Shown here: positions 33,449 to 44,760 of the stretch, piece by piece
Layout: every line of letters starts with the position of its first letter
How positions within the stretch are numbered: position 1 is the stretch's first letter
Source of the DNA: Euptelea pleiosperma
Lineage: Eukaryota; Streptophyta; Magnoliopsida; Ranunculales; Eupteleaceae
Direction: 5' to 3'
Assembly (NCBI GenBank): GCA_035048495.1
Contig: CM068548.1
Coordinates: 10,157,464 to 10,221,463, forward strand
DNA: 64,000 nucleotides
Translations under genes and position numbers: made by a program
The notes under the pieces: model-generated
What the model was told of the DNA's origin: nothing
What the model saw: only the letters and a program-made list of their open reading frames with translations
Database searches by the model: none

Positions 33449-33904
33449 GAACCTGAGGTTTTGAATAGTCTGTTACCATGGTATAACGGTCATTTAACAT
33501 TACCATTATGACATTTATAACAGCCATTATAACTAGTCACATAATTCGCGTCTGAGTAAAAATGACAGACTTATTATATGCCAGATGGGCTGGGCCTGAG
33601 TATGATTTTAAGGCCTTTTTTATAAATGGGCCTGCCTTGACTATACAAAATTAGCTTAGGCCCGGCCTGAACCCGTTATATATATTTGTATGTGTCGGTC
33701 TTGGGCCTGAAATGTTAGGAGTTTAATGGACCAGCCCAACCTTGGGCTTAATTTCATGTATCCTGGGCCAGGCTCGGGCAAAACTAGGCTAAGCCCAGAC
33801 CCGCTCCATTTACACCCCTAATTATAATAGGAAAAAACCATAATAAGTTGGGGCATTACCATTATAATGACCGTTATTTTCCTTATAATGGCTGTTTTTT
33901 AAAC
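33449..33904. repeat. Block A continuation with low-complexity run
   Basis: 33449-33560 continues the duplicated block (GAGGTTTTGAAT, GGTATAACGGTCATTTAAC, matching 47415-47470). 33570-33820 is degenerate GGGCTGGGCC sequence, also at 47660-47935. 33825-33904 is the end of a TAACGG-type element into which the next one inserted. Confidence 0.6.
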
Positions 33905-34221
33905 CAAGGTTTAAAGGGGACCATTATAACGGTATAACAGACTGAGGGCGTTACCGTTTTTTCCATTATAACGAAAAAACGCTCGGGAAAAAACGGGAAA
34001 AAATGGAAATAACGGAAAAAAAACGGAAAAAATGGCATTGAAATTCAAAAATGGAAAATAATGGAAAAAACGAAAATAACGGCCGTTTTCTATCACAAAA
34101 TTTTCCAGAAAATAACGGCCATTATTTCTGGGCATTTTAACAGTCCATAAAGTAACAGGGTAGGTCCGAATCCGTTATAACGACCGTTATTTTCGTTATA
34201 ACGGCCATTTTTTAAACCTTG
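33905..34221. mobile_element. TAACGG-type hAT-like MITE, copy T4
   Basis: CAAGGTTTAAAGGGGACC start, CCATTTTTTAAACCTTG end. The 8-bp TSD TTTTAAAC is exact at 33897-33904 and 34222-34229. The target was the end of an older copy of the same family. Confidence 0.87.
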
Positions 34222-34365
34222 TTTTAAACCATTCTATAACCTATTCTCTATATACAAATTGTGTGTTATTTTCACTTGCAAACAAACAAGCATTATACAA
34301 TACTTGCACGACTTCGACTTCCATGCGCTTTTCAAAATGCGCTACTCTCATGGAGTCCTTCATCA

Positions 34366-37355
34366 TCCATTGGTAGCCGCATCAATTCTAGAATTGCAAA
34401 AATAAAAGGATGATTATCATTCGATTGTAGGGCAACCTTGTTTGGAAACTCAGACCACTGTCATAGGCCCATGAGCCTTTCCCATCTCTCTTCTCCTCAA
34501 ATCTGAAGATCCAAGTTTAGGGACCAACTTTTATTATCAGAATACCATCGACAGACTCGACCTATCATGAATAGAATTAAGAGTTCCATATAAAGTCATG
34601 GCAGAACAGAATAGATACCTGAAGCATGGTTTAAAATACAGCCGTTATAATTAATGGTAACGTCTCAACCCTGTTATGTAATTTCAAAAAATAATGCCCG
34701 GCTGTTATTTTGGAAACAAAATCATTATTTTACCGTTATCAAGGTTATCTTGGAAAATAATAAAATCATAAAAAATAACAATATTCTGTCTTTTTTTTTA
34801 CTCAGAAGTGACCGATGAGACCCAATATACTGGCATAATGGTAGTGTTAAGAGTCCGTTATAACATTATAACGGACCATTTAAAACCTTGATATGAAGCA
34901 TCAACGTCATGCTTTATGCGTGGACTGCCACTTTTATCAAATACTGCAAGAAGCTTTCAAATGGATTAGCATTTCTTATCTTTAACCGAGAGAAAATCCC
35001 TTCATGATGCATCTCATTTCTCAAATTGTTAATGTCAATCTTTCAATTTAAGTAAGAGCATCCCTCATCCAATGGAAACTTAATAGAATTTGGATGCTGA
35101 AAGAATTCGTAGTTTTACATGACAGTCCTCATTAAAATCTTGGGTCTATATTTGTTATCTTTCAACTTAAGCAAGGATCTGATGGTACAGGGGCTCGACC
35201 GCACGGATCTCTCCATGCAGTTGAGCTTATTGAATTGCGACCCTATTATACACGAGTATTCTGGAAATAATTTATAAACTGAAGTGATTTCAATGGCACT
35301 AGCTGTGATTCATCTCTCCATACAGAATTTAGCATGAAATGTATATAGTTAAATTAGTTACCATAGGCTGATAATATGCTTATACAGTCTTTATTACTTG
35401 AATAAGTCTCGATTGCTGTGTTATGTAGAGACTGATGATGCTCAATCTAGAGGGAACCACGTAAATCTCTGTGTTGTGGTTTGTTTGCATCTTTGTTTTA
35501 TTATTCGTTTATTGTTCTTTCTTCCCAACATTGAGATCATGATATATGGTCATTGATATAATTTCAAGAGAATTTAAAAGAGAACATAGAAAGAACCAAG
35601 AGTACACTGTGCTAGAAGGAAGGGCACAACAAAAAGAACTAATATACCTGAATTGATTTACTGCAAAGAAAAGTTGTTGCTTCGGCTGTAAAAGCATTCC
35701 ATTTTTCGTAGTATCTCCAGGATATAGAACTGCACAAATCGGCGATGGTATAATAAGTTTTTCATCAGGCGAGCACATGATATACATCCAGTGACGACAC
35801 CAGTGAGGAGTACTTTCATGTAAGTTCAAGGCTCTAAAAGGGTGAGATGAAGGCTAAAAATGACTTGGATTGCAGTAGTAAGAGAAGATTTAAACATGCT
35901 TTAATGGAATATACCGGCTAGACAGAATTGAATGGCGAAACAGGATTCATGTTGCTAATCCCAAATAGTTGCGACAAGCACAGTGGGATGATGAGCAAGG
36001 GCCTTTTACAAAAGAGTAAACTATTGTTAAACAATGCAAAAGGGCATAAAAGCATATGAAAAGGCCCAATGGCTTCAATATTAGCCTTTAGACGAAGATA
36101 ATGGATAACCAACCTGCTGAACTTTAGAATGAAGTTGTGCAGCAGATTCATATCGGCCATCTTTAAAGTGAAATAAGTCAAGATCCTACTTTCCAAAGAC
36201 GAAGACTGATATTGTTCTTGGTTTGGTATCCTGGAATGGGCACATCATAAGCCAATGCTTGAAGAACCTCCCACTTTCAACTGTCATCAATTTAGAAAGA
36301 AAAGCATAAAAACAAAAAGAGAGGAAGGATGTGGACATTTACTGATGGTAATAGGTGAGACACAACCAAGTGATATGAATCCGGGAGAACCAACCAATCT
36401 AAAAGTAATTTATTAGTTCCTATTATAAAATATATACCAATCTGTTATCACTAGCTCCTTCCAACAGTTACACAAGTTCTGAGAGGAACACTTACCATCC
36501 AGTAGGAGAGACCACAACGTGACCAAATAATCTTACAAGGAATACAACGTCATGCTTGACGACTTCCCAGGGACTGAACTTCTGCACTGTATGGACTAGG
36601 AATTTATATGGGAAGGCATCAATGAAATAAAAGAATGTTTAACATAAGTTAAAATTCAAATTAACTAACCTCGATCCAATCTTCAGCAACTTCTTATTGA
36701 CCCTCCTAGGAAATCCATTGCTTCAACAGTACTTATCTGCACCATAAACCATTACCCCATGCAAGCAAATTTAGTGTTGCCAAGGAATCCAGAAAGCAGG
36801 ACACAAGCCTCCCTAAGCCGACATTTCCTAGTGCTCCCTATTTCTCCCACAAAGAGTCAACCCTAGTAATCATCATGATGTCTGAAGTTAAATTGCAAGT
36901 CAAGAGAAAAGTACAGATTATACAATGCTTTCTTGAATAAAAACTTGTCAACTTTCTTCTCTGACTGACAAATCAGTATAACAATCTTTCACTCAACCAG
37001 ACTATTAGAGCCCTGGTTGCATGGCATTGGTCCACATAAAATTAGGCGAGGGACTTGACCTTATGAATTAGAAGTGATACCAAGACAGTATGGAAATTAA
37101 AGACCCTGATCGAGGCTTTAATTTGATAATTCACATACGCTGTGAGAAGGATTATTGTAAAGGTTTGGTATACCTGCTCAGCAATGTCCTCGAGCTCATG
37201 TTCCAATTTGTTTAAAGCATCGGAATATGCTTCTTGATTCTTTAGGTTTTCCATTGCAGTGGTTAGAGCAACTAGGCTCTGAAGATGCTCCATGGACAAG
37301 TAGTACATTAGATTTGGATCAACTTTGTGAAAATGATAGTAGTCTCATTCATTTG
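34366..37355 (-). pseudogene. Alpha-glucan phosphorylase pseudogene, copy A
   Basis: Glycogen/starch phosphorylase exons follow in gene order on the minus strand: 37355-37174 (HFHKVDP, MYYLSMEHLQ, ELEDIAEQ then GTATAC), about 36840-36669 ([20 protein letters not shown]), about 36587-36497 (KFSPWEVVKHDVVF), about 36290-36112 (VLQALAYDVPIPGY, DGRYESAAQLHSK), about 35742-35648 (ICAVLYPGDTTKNG) and about 34450-34366 (NKVALQSNDNHP, LELMRLPMDDEG). Introns are kept, so it arose by DNA duplication, not retrotransposition. Frameshifts (for example at about 37325 and 36265) and stops disable it. The transit region and the C-terminal half with the PLP lysine were not found. Confidence 0.88.
34620..34900. 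repeat. Broken TAACGG-type repeat inside the pseudogene
   Basis: AGCATGGTTTAAAATACAGCCG opens it and CCGTTATAACATTATAACGG closes it. A counterpart at 56046-56345 lies beside phosphorylase copy C, so it was probably there before those copies separated. Confidence 0.6.
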
Positions 37356-37464
37356 CTGCAAAAGCGAAAAATGAAGAAACACAACCAACATCAGATTGCT
37401 TCAATCCAAAAAAACAAGGCAAATTAAAATGTTTCATGAGATTCTTCAAGTACCCCTCATGTTA

Positions 37465-38145
37465 ACCACTAACCAAGGGCTTAATGCGGGTTGGGTTAAG
37501 GGATTGGGGTACGTGTCAGATATTTTGGGTGGGGGACTTCCCCCGGGGAAAGCGAATCTTTTCTCATTTGATTGATAGCCATGTCTCGTGTGACAAGAAG
37601 CAAGGACTGTCCATTTGGGAAACCTCTTCTCTAATTAATGTCAGATAAAATGAGAACTAACCATGTGGGCCAGGCTTCATCAACGAGTAGAAAACTCGCG
37701 ATTTCGCAAGGGTACTAGATCCAGAAATGAGCTATGTAGAGCAGAGCCCTCTGCATCGACTGCATCCAAAGTCCTCTATGTCTAAAACCTTTCCTTTCTT
37801 GTGCCATCAATCCGGTCTGTTAAAATGTTGGAGCAGCCAGCCCTTTGACTGAGGGAAAAATTCGCTGGCCCCGAGGGACTTCAAACTTTGAAATCCACCT
37901 CCCAAAATGTCTGACCCCTTGGTTAGTGGTTAACAAGCCACTAACCAAGGGCTTAACGGATTGGGGTACGTGTCAGACATTTTGGGTGAGGGGACTTCCC
38001 CCGGGGCAAGCAAATCTTTTCTTGTTTGATTGATAGCCATGTCTCATGTAAAAAGAAGCACGGACTTTTCACTGATTAATGTCAGATAAAATGAGAACTA
38101 ACCATGTGCATGGGCCGGGCTTCATCAACGAGAACTAGATCCAGA
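37465..38145. repeat. Direct repeat pair with foldback centre
   Basis: 37465-37690 and 37928-38135 are about 85 percent alike by eye (CTAACCAAGGGCTTAA, GATTGATAGCCATGTCTC, GTCAGATAAAATGAGAACTA). Between them lie one end of the 4935-type MITE (37735-37790) and an inverted arm (CACTAACCAAGG / CCTTGGTTAGTGG). The second repeat ends at the NLR stop codon. Confidence 0.7.
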
Positions 38146-41100
38146 TGCCATTAATGTAGATTTTGGGGATGTGGGATATGATGCTCCAATCCTCTCCTGT
38201 CTCCTTTCGGCAACGTGGTCCCAGAATAGGACATCCAACGACATACAATAGTTCAAGCGCGGTGAGAGGTTCCAACTCCCTCGACATACACATCAGAGAT
38301 TCACAACCCCCGATTAACAGATATTTGAGAGTTGTGAGTTGTCCTAAGCCTTCAGGAAGACATGACAAATGTGGTGAGCCATAGATGGACAAGGAAATGA
38401 GATTGGGGAGACATGGTAGTGGCTTCGGGAAAACACATTCATCCATTTTTGAAGTCAAATTCTTTATGAGCAAGTGCGTTAGGGCATCAGGAAAGATGTG
38501 AGGTGGCACCATCTTTAACTTTGGGCAATCCCAAAGTTCTAAGAAATGGAGATATGGCATAATCTCTCCCTCTTTCATTGTCATCTCCCACTCTTCCAAC
38601 TCCTCCATACCCCCAAAACTGAGTGACTTCAACTTTGGGAATGCTGCTATTTTTCCTGTACTTGTTTGAGTAGGATCATATCCATCATCATTGATTCCAA
38701 GAAACTCCACATCCACACGTTTTAACTCTTTCATTCCACATATCTGGAGGCTTTCCAAGGATGCTAGCTTCCCAAGTGCTGGCAATGCCTTCAACTTTGG
38801 ACAATTCCGAAGAGACAACTCACATAGACAAGTCATAATCTGCCCATCTTTTAACACTCGCAAATCCCATTCCTCCAAGTTAAGCATATCATGAATATGA
38901 AGTGTTTTCAACTTTGGGAATACTATCTCAATGCCACCGCCTTTAATCCCATAAAACTCAGGCCCTATGTGTTTCACCTTATCCATCTTAACTAATTTGA
39001 GTTCTTTAAGGGATGGTAATAACCCGAAAGAAGAAAATTGTGTACAATTCTCAATACCATTCAGTTCCAAAGAGATCAAATTTGACAATGTTGAATCCCT
39101 TAACCAACTTGGCCACTTGGAACCAGGGTAGTCATCTATTTTCAATCTCTCCAATTTTTTATGAGGTTCAAGGCATTCAAGCACACCCTCCATCCTCTCT
39201 ACCTTGCCCTCTCCTACATTTCTGAAAGTAGAGCCTTCAAAGTTTAAATGTAAATCACGAAGGTATTGCTTCTTCTTGAATTCTGCCTCATTAGCCTCAT
39301 TCACATTTGCCACTTCGCCTAACCCAATTATGATTAGGTACCCTTGGAGGAGGTTGAGGTTTTTCAATTCTCCAATATTACATCCTCCACTCTCACCACC
39401 CACAATGAACTTGGATAGAGTTCGGAGGGAGCTTAATTTTCCAATTCCTTGAGGCAAGTAGCGGAGTTCATCATCGTCTTCAATTTCAAGATGTCTCAAA
39501 TTAATCATTCTGCCCATCCCTTTAGGTAGTTTGCAAAGCTCCTTACACTTGTTAAGTTTCAAAGTCTGCAAATTACAAAGATTACTCACCGTTTCAGGTA
39601 TTTCCTTCAACCTTGTACTGGACAAGTCAAGCCACCTTAGATGTATCATTTTCTCTACCTCACTTGGGAGATTTTCAAGTTTGGTATAGCTCAGATCCAA
39701 TATTCTAAGACATGTCAATTGAGAAATATCACGTGACAACTCAAGAGGGGACACATCTGATCCCCAACAAATTATAAGAGTACGTAGATTCTTTACTTTG
39801 TAAATAGAAGGAGGAATAAAATTTATATCAACATCATCATTCCTTAACCACAAATGACGGGGATTGCTACAATTCAACTCGGTACTGTTACTTAACTTCA
39901 AGATCGAGCATTCGTTCTTTGTGAGATATTGGAGTAAATCATGCACAAGATCATGCATGTTGCAAAAGCCATCATTATCTTTTCTTGAATCTTGAAATAA
40001 TGAACGCATCCTTAAATTATCAAAATATTCTTCTCCTATTTTTTCCAATTCCTCCAACTCTGTACTTTCTTTGGAGCTAAGAAAACCCTGTGCCATCCAT
40101 TCTTTGATCAGCTCATCCTTCTTTATCAGCCAACCTTTCGGATAGATTGCACAATATGCAAAGCACCTTTTCAAATATGAGGGCAAATTATAATAGCTCA
40201 ACATTAGAGCCGACAAAATACCTTGTTGACCTCCAGCAGTAAATTTCCATGTTTCACTCTCCAACAAATGTTCCCAATCTTGTTTTCTTTTAAAGCGCAT
40301 GAAACCTCCCATAGTTTTCGCAGCAAGAGGCATGCCTTCACACTTCTTTGTGATCTTCCTACTAAGTTCTTCCAGCATTTTGCACTCTTCTTCTTGTCTC
40401 CCCGCAAAAGCTATACGACTGAACAACGACCAGCAGTCATCATCCGATAATCGCCCCAAATGATGGTTGTAGGTCGCATCTAGTGTCATTGCCACTGTCT
40501 TATTGCGTGTAGTGACCACAATTCTACTCCCTTGTGCACCACCATTGAGGGAAAGCTTCAAGGGCTTCCAGTGTGTGTCATCCTCAGTCCACACGTCATC
40601 TAGCACAAGCAAAAATTTCTTTCCCTTAACAGCATTACTCAAACAACGATGTAATGCTTGCCATTCACTGACATTAGGGACATGACCTTCAACTTCTTCA
40701 ATGATTGCCTTGGCCAGCCTTATCATATTAAAAGGCTCAGACACACATACCCACATTCTCTTCTCGAAATGGTTCTTCACATTTTCATCATTAAAGACTA
40801 GTTGGGCAAGAGTGGTCTTGCCGAAGCCCCCCATCCCAAATATAGAGATGATCAGGGGGGCACCCATTTCTTGTTGACTACTCTCACCCAACAGTTGGCT
40901 TATGATGATAGTCTTGTCCTCAGCACGACCATATACCATTGATACATCGATTAAAGAGCTGGTCATTCGCTCTTCCTGTTCCTCAATCATCCTACCTTCA
41001 GTGAAGCCGTACTTATCTTTCTCGTTTGCAATGTAATCTAATCTCTCCCTTATTTCCTTTATTCTACGACCCATGTTATTATCTTTGACAATAGAAAATA

Positions 41101-41425
41101 TTGAGGACAAGCAGGAGCTGACCTTCCTCTTGCGAGGGCGAGCATTGTCGGCATCTCCTTCAATTTGTGATCTCAGAATTTTCGTGTACCACTCGTCCAA
41201 CACGTCCTCCACGTCGTAGGCTACGTCTTTGAGCTCTTTTAACCAGATCTTCACCAATTCGTCCTTTACTTGCTTCTGCTCCGCATCATCAACTACAACT
41301 CGGATTTTCCTCAGCGTAGTAAATAACTTTCCCAGTTCTTCTTGAGCATCCCCTGCCAGTGTCCCTTGCTGTTGGAGGAAGGAGGTCAATTTCTCCAAGG
41401 CAATGGAAAGAAGCGCATCAGCCAT
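38135..41425 (-). CDS. CC-NB-LRR (CNL) disease-resistance protein, intronless
   Basis: A single uninterrupted frame of 1096 residues from the ATG at 41425. An ATG 19 codons upstream (41482) is in frame, but MADALLSIALEKL is the usual CNL start. Rx-type coiled coil about 1-115, with VEDVLDEW (EDVID-type) at 72-79. NB-ARC: P-loop GMGGFGKT at 197-204, RNBS-A near 220 (MWVCVSEPFN), kinase 2 LLVLDDVW at 272-279 (the final Trp marks the non-TIR class), RNBS-B GSRIVVTTRN, GMPLA at 364-368, CFAYCAIYPKG, MHD at 490-492. Leucine-rich repeats run from about 540 to the end. Every key motif is intact. Such proteins sense pathogen effectors and trigger immunity; this one's ligand cannot be told. It resembles RGA-type intronless CNLs. 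Confidence 0.95.
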   Translation of the reverse strand: MADALLSIALEKLTSFLQQQGTLAGDAQEELGKLFTTLRKIRVVVDDAEQKQVKDELVKIWLKELKDVAYDVEDVLDEWYTKILRSQIEGDADNARPRKRKVSSCLSSIFSIVKDNNMGRRIKEIRERLDYIANEKDKYGFTEGRMIEEQEERMTSSLIDVSMVYGRAEDKTIIISQLLGESSQQEMGAPLIISIFGMGGFGKTTLAQLVFNDENVKNHFEKRMWVCVSEPFNMIRLAKAIIEEVEGHVPNVSEWQALHRCLSNAVKGKKFLLVLDDVWTEDDTHWKPLKLSLNGGAQGSRIVVTTRNKTVAMTLDATYNHHLGRLSDDDCWSLFSRIAFAGRQEEECKMLEELSRKITKKCEGMPLAAKTMGGFMRFKRKQDWEHLLESETWKFTAGGQQGILSALMLSYYNLPSYLKRCFAYCAIYPKGWLIKKDELIKEWMAQGFLSSKESTELEELEKIGEEYFDNLRMRSLFQDSRKDNDGFCNMHDLVHDLLQYLTKNECSILKLSNSTELNCSNPRHLWLRNDDVDINFIPPSIYKVKNLRTLIICWGSDVSPLELSRDISQLTCLRILDLSYTKLENLPSEVEKMIHLRWLDLSSTRLKEIPETVSNLCNLQTLKLNKCKELCKLPKGMGRMINLRHLEIEDDDELRYLPQGIGKLSSLRTLSKFIVGGESGGCNIGELKNLNLLQGYLIIIGLGEVANVNEANEAEFKKKQYLRDLHLNFEGSTFRNVGEGKVERMEGVLECLEPHKKLERLKIDDYPGSKWPSWLRDSTLSNLISLELNGIENCTQFSSFGLLPSLKELKLVKMDKVKHIGPEFYGIKGGGIEIVFPKLKTLHIHDMLNLEEWDLRVLKDGQIMTCLCELSLRNCPKLKALPALGKLASLESLQICGMKELKRVDVEFLGINDDGYDPTQTSTGKIAAFPKLKSLSFGGMEELEEWEMTMKEGEIMPYLHFLELWDCPKLKMVPPHIFPDALTHLLIKNLTSKMDECVFPKPLPCLPNLISLSIYGSPHLSCLPEGLGQLTTLKYLLIGGCESLMCMSRELEPLTALELLYVVGCPILGPRCRKETGEDWSIISHIPKIYINGIWI

Positions 41426-41582
41426 TGTTGGTTGTATAGCAAATAACTCTTTGTGGTGGGGCCTTCCTGGCATAAAGTTCAAAAAGCAAGTGATTACAAA
41501 TGTGATTATATAGTGATTGACGGTGCACGATGCAGATCAGAAACACCTTGTAATTCACCTTAATAGTATAATCCCTAATCAA

Positions 41583-42249
41583 GCTGTCATTTGACCAGTG
41601 TTGACTATTAAATTTTGTATTAATGGACGAAAGTGCCCTTGTCTTCAACCTTAGAACAAAGGTATGGTTTTAGGGCAAAACCCAAACCCCATATCAAATG
41701 GCTGTAGTGGACGGTGGGCCAAGGGATTCCAATGGGTTGGCCACCCATCACCGGCAACTAACCCACCGGAGTATCATAGCCGGCCAACCACCACTCTAGC
41801 AACAATTTAAAGCCCAAGATTAAAAAAAAAAACATACAATAATTTTCATTTACAAAAACAAAAATCAAGAATGAGAGCAATTTAGGTTTTAAGCTTTTAA
41901 GACATGGATTTTGAAAAAAAGGTTCTCTCAATTTTAAATTTTCATTCTTCTACAATAAAATCCATAAAAAGAAATCAGATTCCCTCACGAGTTTTATCTA
42001 TTTTTATAGGATTTTTTCTTCTCAATCTTTGCTTAATTCATCAAAAAAGTAAAAAAAAAAAAAAAATTTAAGATTTTCTAACATGTATCTTTATTTTTAT
42101 TTTTAATCTCGTCTTTTCATGTGTTGATTTGGAATTTGGAGTTTGCCCCAAAACCAAAGCCTTGTTCTAAGGTTGAAGACAAGGGCACTTTCGTCCCTTA
42201 ATACAAACTTTGGTAGTCAACTCAGGTCAACACTGGTCAAATGACAGTG
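41583..42249. mobile_element. Long-TIR element just upstream of the NLR
   Basis: Inverted repeats of about 100 bp: 41583-41683 against 42144-42249, sharing CTGTCATTTGACCAGTGTTG and CGAAAGTGCCCTTGTCTTCA. The AT-rich interior has no coding frame. The near end lies about 160 bp before the NLR start codon, within its promoter or 5' UTR. A TSD was not recognised. Confidence 0.8.
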
Positions 42250-42439
42250 GACCAAGTCATTGGTGTATGTCAGCTTTTTCAAATGTTGGGGGGTATGTCA
42301 AATTTTAAAGATAACATGGGGTATGTCAAAATTTCCCAAAAAATTAAGGACAGAGTAGGGGAAACGGATTTGCTGGATTGTTGATCCAGGTTTCTTCTCT
42401 CAACCAGTCGACCCATGAGCTTTTCTTACTTGTGGTGGC

Positions 42440-43090
42440 AATTGAGGTTGCATGCCCAACGGGGACAGAGTTGTGGCAATTGGTGATTTCAATGACTGTA
42501 CAAAATATCAGCTTGATTGATGATATCTAACCGTTGGATTTTAGGTGGGTTTATTTTCAGCCGTGATTCCAGCATTATTTGGGGTACTGCGAACCAACCA
42601 ATCGGGCTGACTTTTTGGTCTATAAGTCCACCTAGAGATGGGCCAAACATGAATATGGTCAGTCGTCTCTACCAAGGTTTGAACTGGGAGTGTTACCGTT
42701 TTTACTGTTATAATGAATTGTAAGAGGCAAAAAAAATGGAAAATAATGGGAAAATAACGGAAATGACTGAAAAAGGTGCTGGAATTCAAATTTTGATTTT
42801 TGAAATTTGAATTTCAAATTCTCAAGAAAGAAAACAATGAAAATAACGGAAATAACGACCATTTTTTCACAAAAATTCCCAAAACATAAGGGTTGTTATT
42901 TTCGTTACAATTTACAACAGAAAACATGGCCGTTATTAAGAAAATAACTACTGTTATTTTCTGGGCATTTTAACAGTACATAACGTAACGGGGGAGGTCC
43001 AAATCCATTATAACGGCCGTTATTTTCATTCTAACCGCCGTTTTTTAAACCATGGTCTCTATGAGAGTGTGCCACGTGGCTTACACGACG
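42440..43090. mobile_element. Family-1 MITE split by a TAACGG element
   Basis: Family-1 sequence up to GGTCAGTCGTCTCTAC (42672) resumes at GTCTCTATGAGAGTGTGCC (43055). The right G-box is intact (GCCACGTGGC near 43073). The left half is rearranged. Confidence 0.7.
42673..43054. mobile_element. TAACGG-type hAT-like MITE, copy T5
   Basis: CAAGGTTTGAACTGGG start, CCGTTTTTTAAACCATG end. TSD GTCTCTAC (42665-42672) against GTCTCTAT (43055-43062), 7 of 8. Nested in a family-1 MITE. Confidence 0.83.
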
Positions 43091-43400
43091 TTGAAGATTT
43101 ATTTGACCGGTTATCATCTCACAGACGAACGAATAAATCTTCGACGTCGTATGAGCCACGTGCAACACTAGTAGAGACCCCGAACTGGTGTCCCTACATA
43201 CCAAGAGCCAGCAATATTACTGATTTCTAACCTTTGGATCTGATTTCTCCAAATAATGCTGGAATCCCACGGTTGAAAATCAACCCATGAAAAAGACTTT
43301 AATCCAACGGCTAAAATCACTAATCAGGCCGATTATTTGTCTGTAGGTCCTCTAAGAGCGTGCTACGTGGCTCAAACTTGATCCATCAACAGTGACGACA
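43091..43400. mobile_element. Family-1 MITE copy and inverted flank
   Basis: GAGCCACGTGCAACACTAG at about 43150 and GCGTGCTACGTGGCTC at about 43360 are inverted ends, with the usual ATTTCTAACCTTTGGATC core. GACGTTGAAGATTTATT (43087) and AATAAATCTTCGACGTC (43130) make a further palindrome. Confidence 0.65.
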
Positions 43401-44344
43401 ATCCTCCGTCATCAAAGATTTACTCCGATCAACTGTCTCTAAGAGTGTGCCACGTGGTTTATAAGGACGTCCATGAGCGTCCGTGCTGGAAGACGTCCGT
43501 GAGCATGGTGTGGATCTAAAGTTCTAAACGCATCGTCTTCCCTAGGTATATGATACGAATCTCAAGGACCGTGAACGAATCTCACAATTATTAACGCACA
43601 ATAGCATCTAATTCGATAGGTCTAGATCATGGGACGATCTCCGAGATTTGTGTAGTACGAATCCCAATGAGCATCAACGATATGTTAGGAACTAACAGAT
43701 AACGTAAGACGGAAAAAAAAAATCAGGAAATCTACAAACTTCATACCTGTAACCTGATAATGGAGATATGAGATAAAAACTCAGGTCTTTCTCTGCAGAT
43801 CTCACACCAAAATGAGAAAGGGGGCAACAATCTAAAAGGGGTTTCGGTTGGGACGAAGGGTAGGAGGACGAAGAAGAAGATGAAGACGATTGAGGTTTTG
43901 ATTGAATGGTTTCTTAATTAAGAAAAAACTATTGGGCTCACTTATTATGCAACTGATTCCATACTTTTAAGTATGCAAACAGTGTCAGTATGGTTGGATG
44001 TCCCTTGGAAAATGTATTATTTCAATGTTTTCAAAAATAAATATTTTATAAATTAAAAACACATTTTTCAAGGAGCATTCAATGGTAGATACACTGTTTT
44101 TTCAATGGTGGATACACTGTTTGCATACATTTATTTGCATACTAGATTTGTCCAAAAATATTAAGAGTTTCAAACTTTGAAAAATGCTCTTTCGCTTTGA
44201 TTGAATAGTATTTAATAAATTTTTTTTTATTATTATTTCATTTTTTAAATGAAGTAATAAAATAATCTTACCTTGGTTTATTTATGCAGGTAAAAGTGAC
44301 AAGATGTCGCTCTCAGCCGCGGCCCAAAGGAAAAAAAACAAGAT
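43401..44344. other. Gene-free stretch
   Basis: Has short internal repeats (GACGTCCRTGAGCRT at about 43468 and 43491) and an AT-rich part with a 43975-44120 hairpin around ACAGTGT(T). A CACGTGG G-box is at about 43451. No gene is recognised. Confidence 0.45.
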
Positions 44345-44760
44345 TAGGTGGTGTTTAGGTGGAGTTTGGACCCTTTGATATACATTGTTACGCCTCCTAG
44401 CAACTTAAGCTTTTAGAGTAATGTGGTAGTCAACACGGTATCAAAGCAAGAGATCCCATTAGGTTGTAGGTTGGAGTCTTGGCAAAGTGCTAAAGGGGGG
44501 TGTTGTTGGAGAGTGTTGTTTGGTTGTGTGGCCAACACTCCGTCTCTGTCAAACTCGTCATTATTTTGCCAATCTCGACAGTCCAATTAAAGGAATCCTA
44601 ATTGTCCAAATCAATTTTGTACACACGCACAAAATTTTGTGATGGGGAAGATAGAGTTTACCACAATTTTTTTTATCTTTTGCATAGAGCCCAAGGGTTT
44701 GAATGATCTTAACATTACCATTATGACATTTATAACAGCCGTTCTAATAGGTCACATCAG
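44345..44760. repeat. Dispersed duplicated block, copy C (short)
   Basis: Matches 31351-31560 and 44580-44760 matches 31980-32260 plus 33449-33550, without the inserts that interrupt copies A and B. It is therefore an uninterrupted reference for the insertion junctions. Confidence 0.7.

Noticed and set aside
34366..37355. Functional phosphorylase gene with long introns
   Set aside because: Frameshifts, in-frame stops and absence of the 5' and C-terminal exons.
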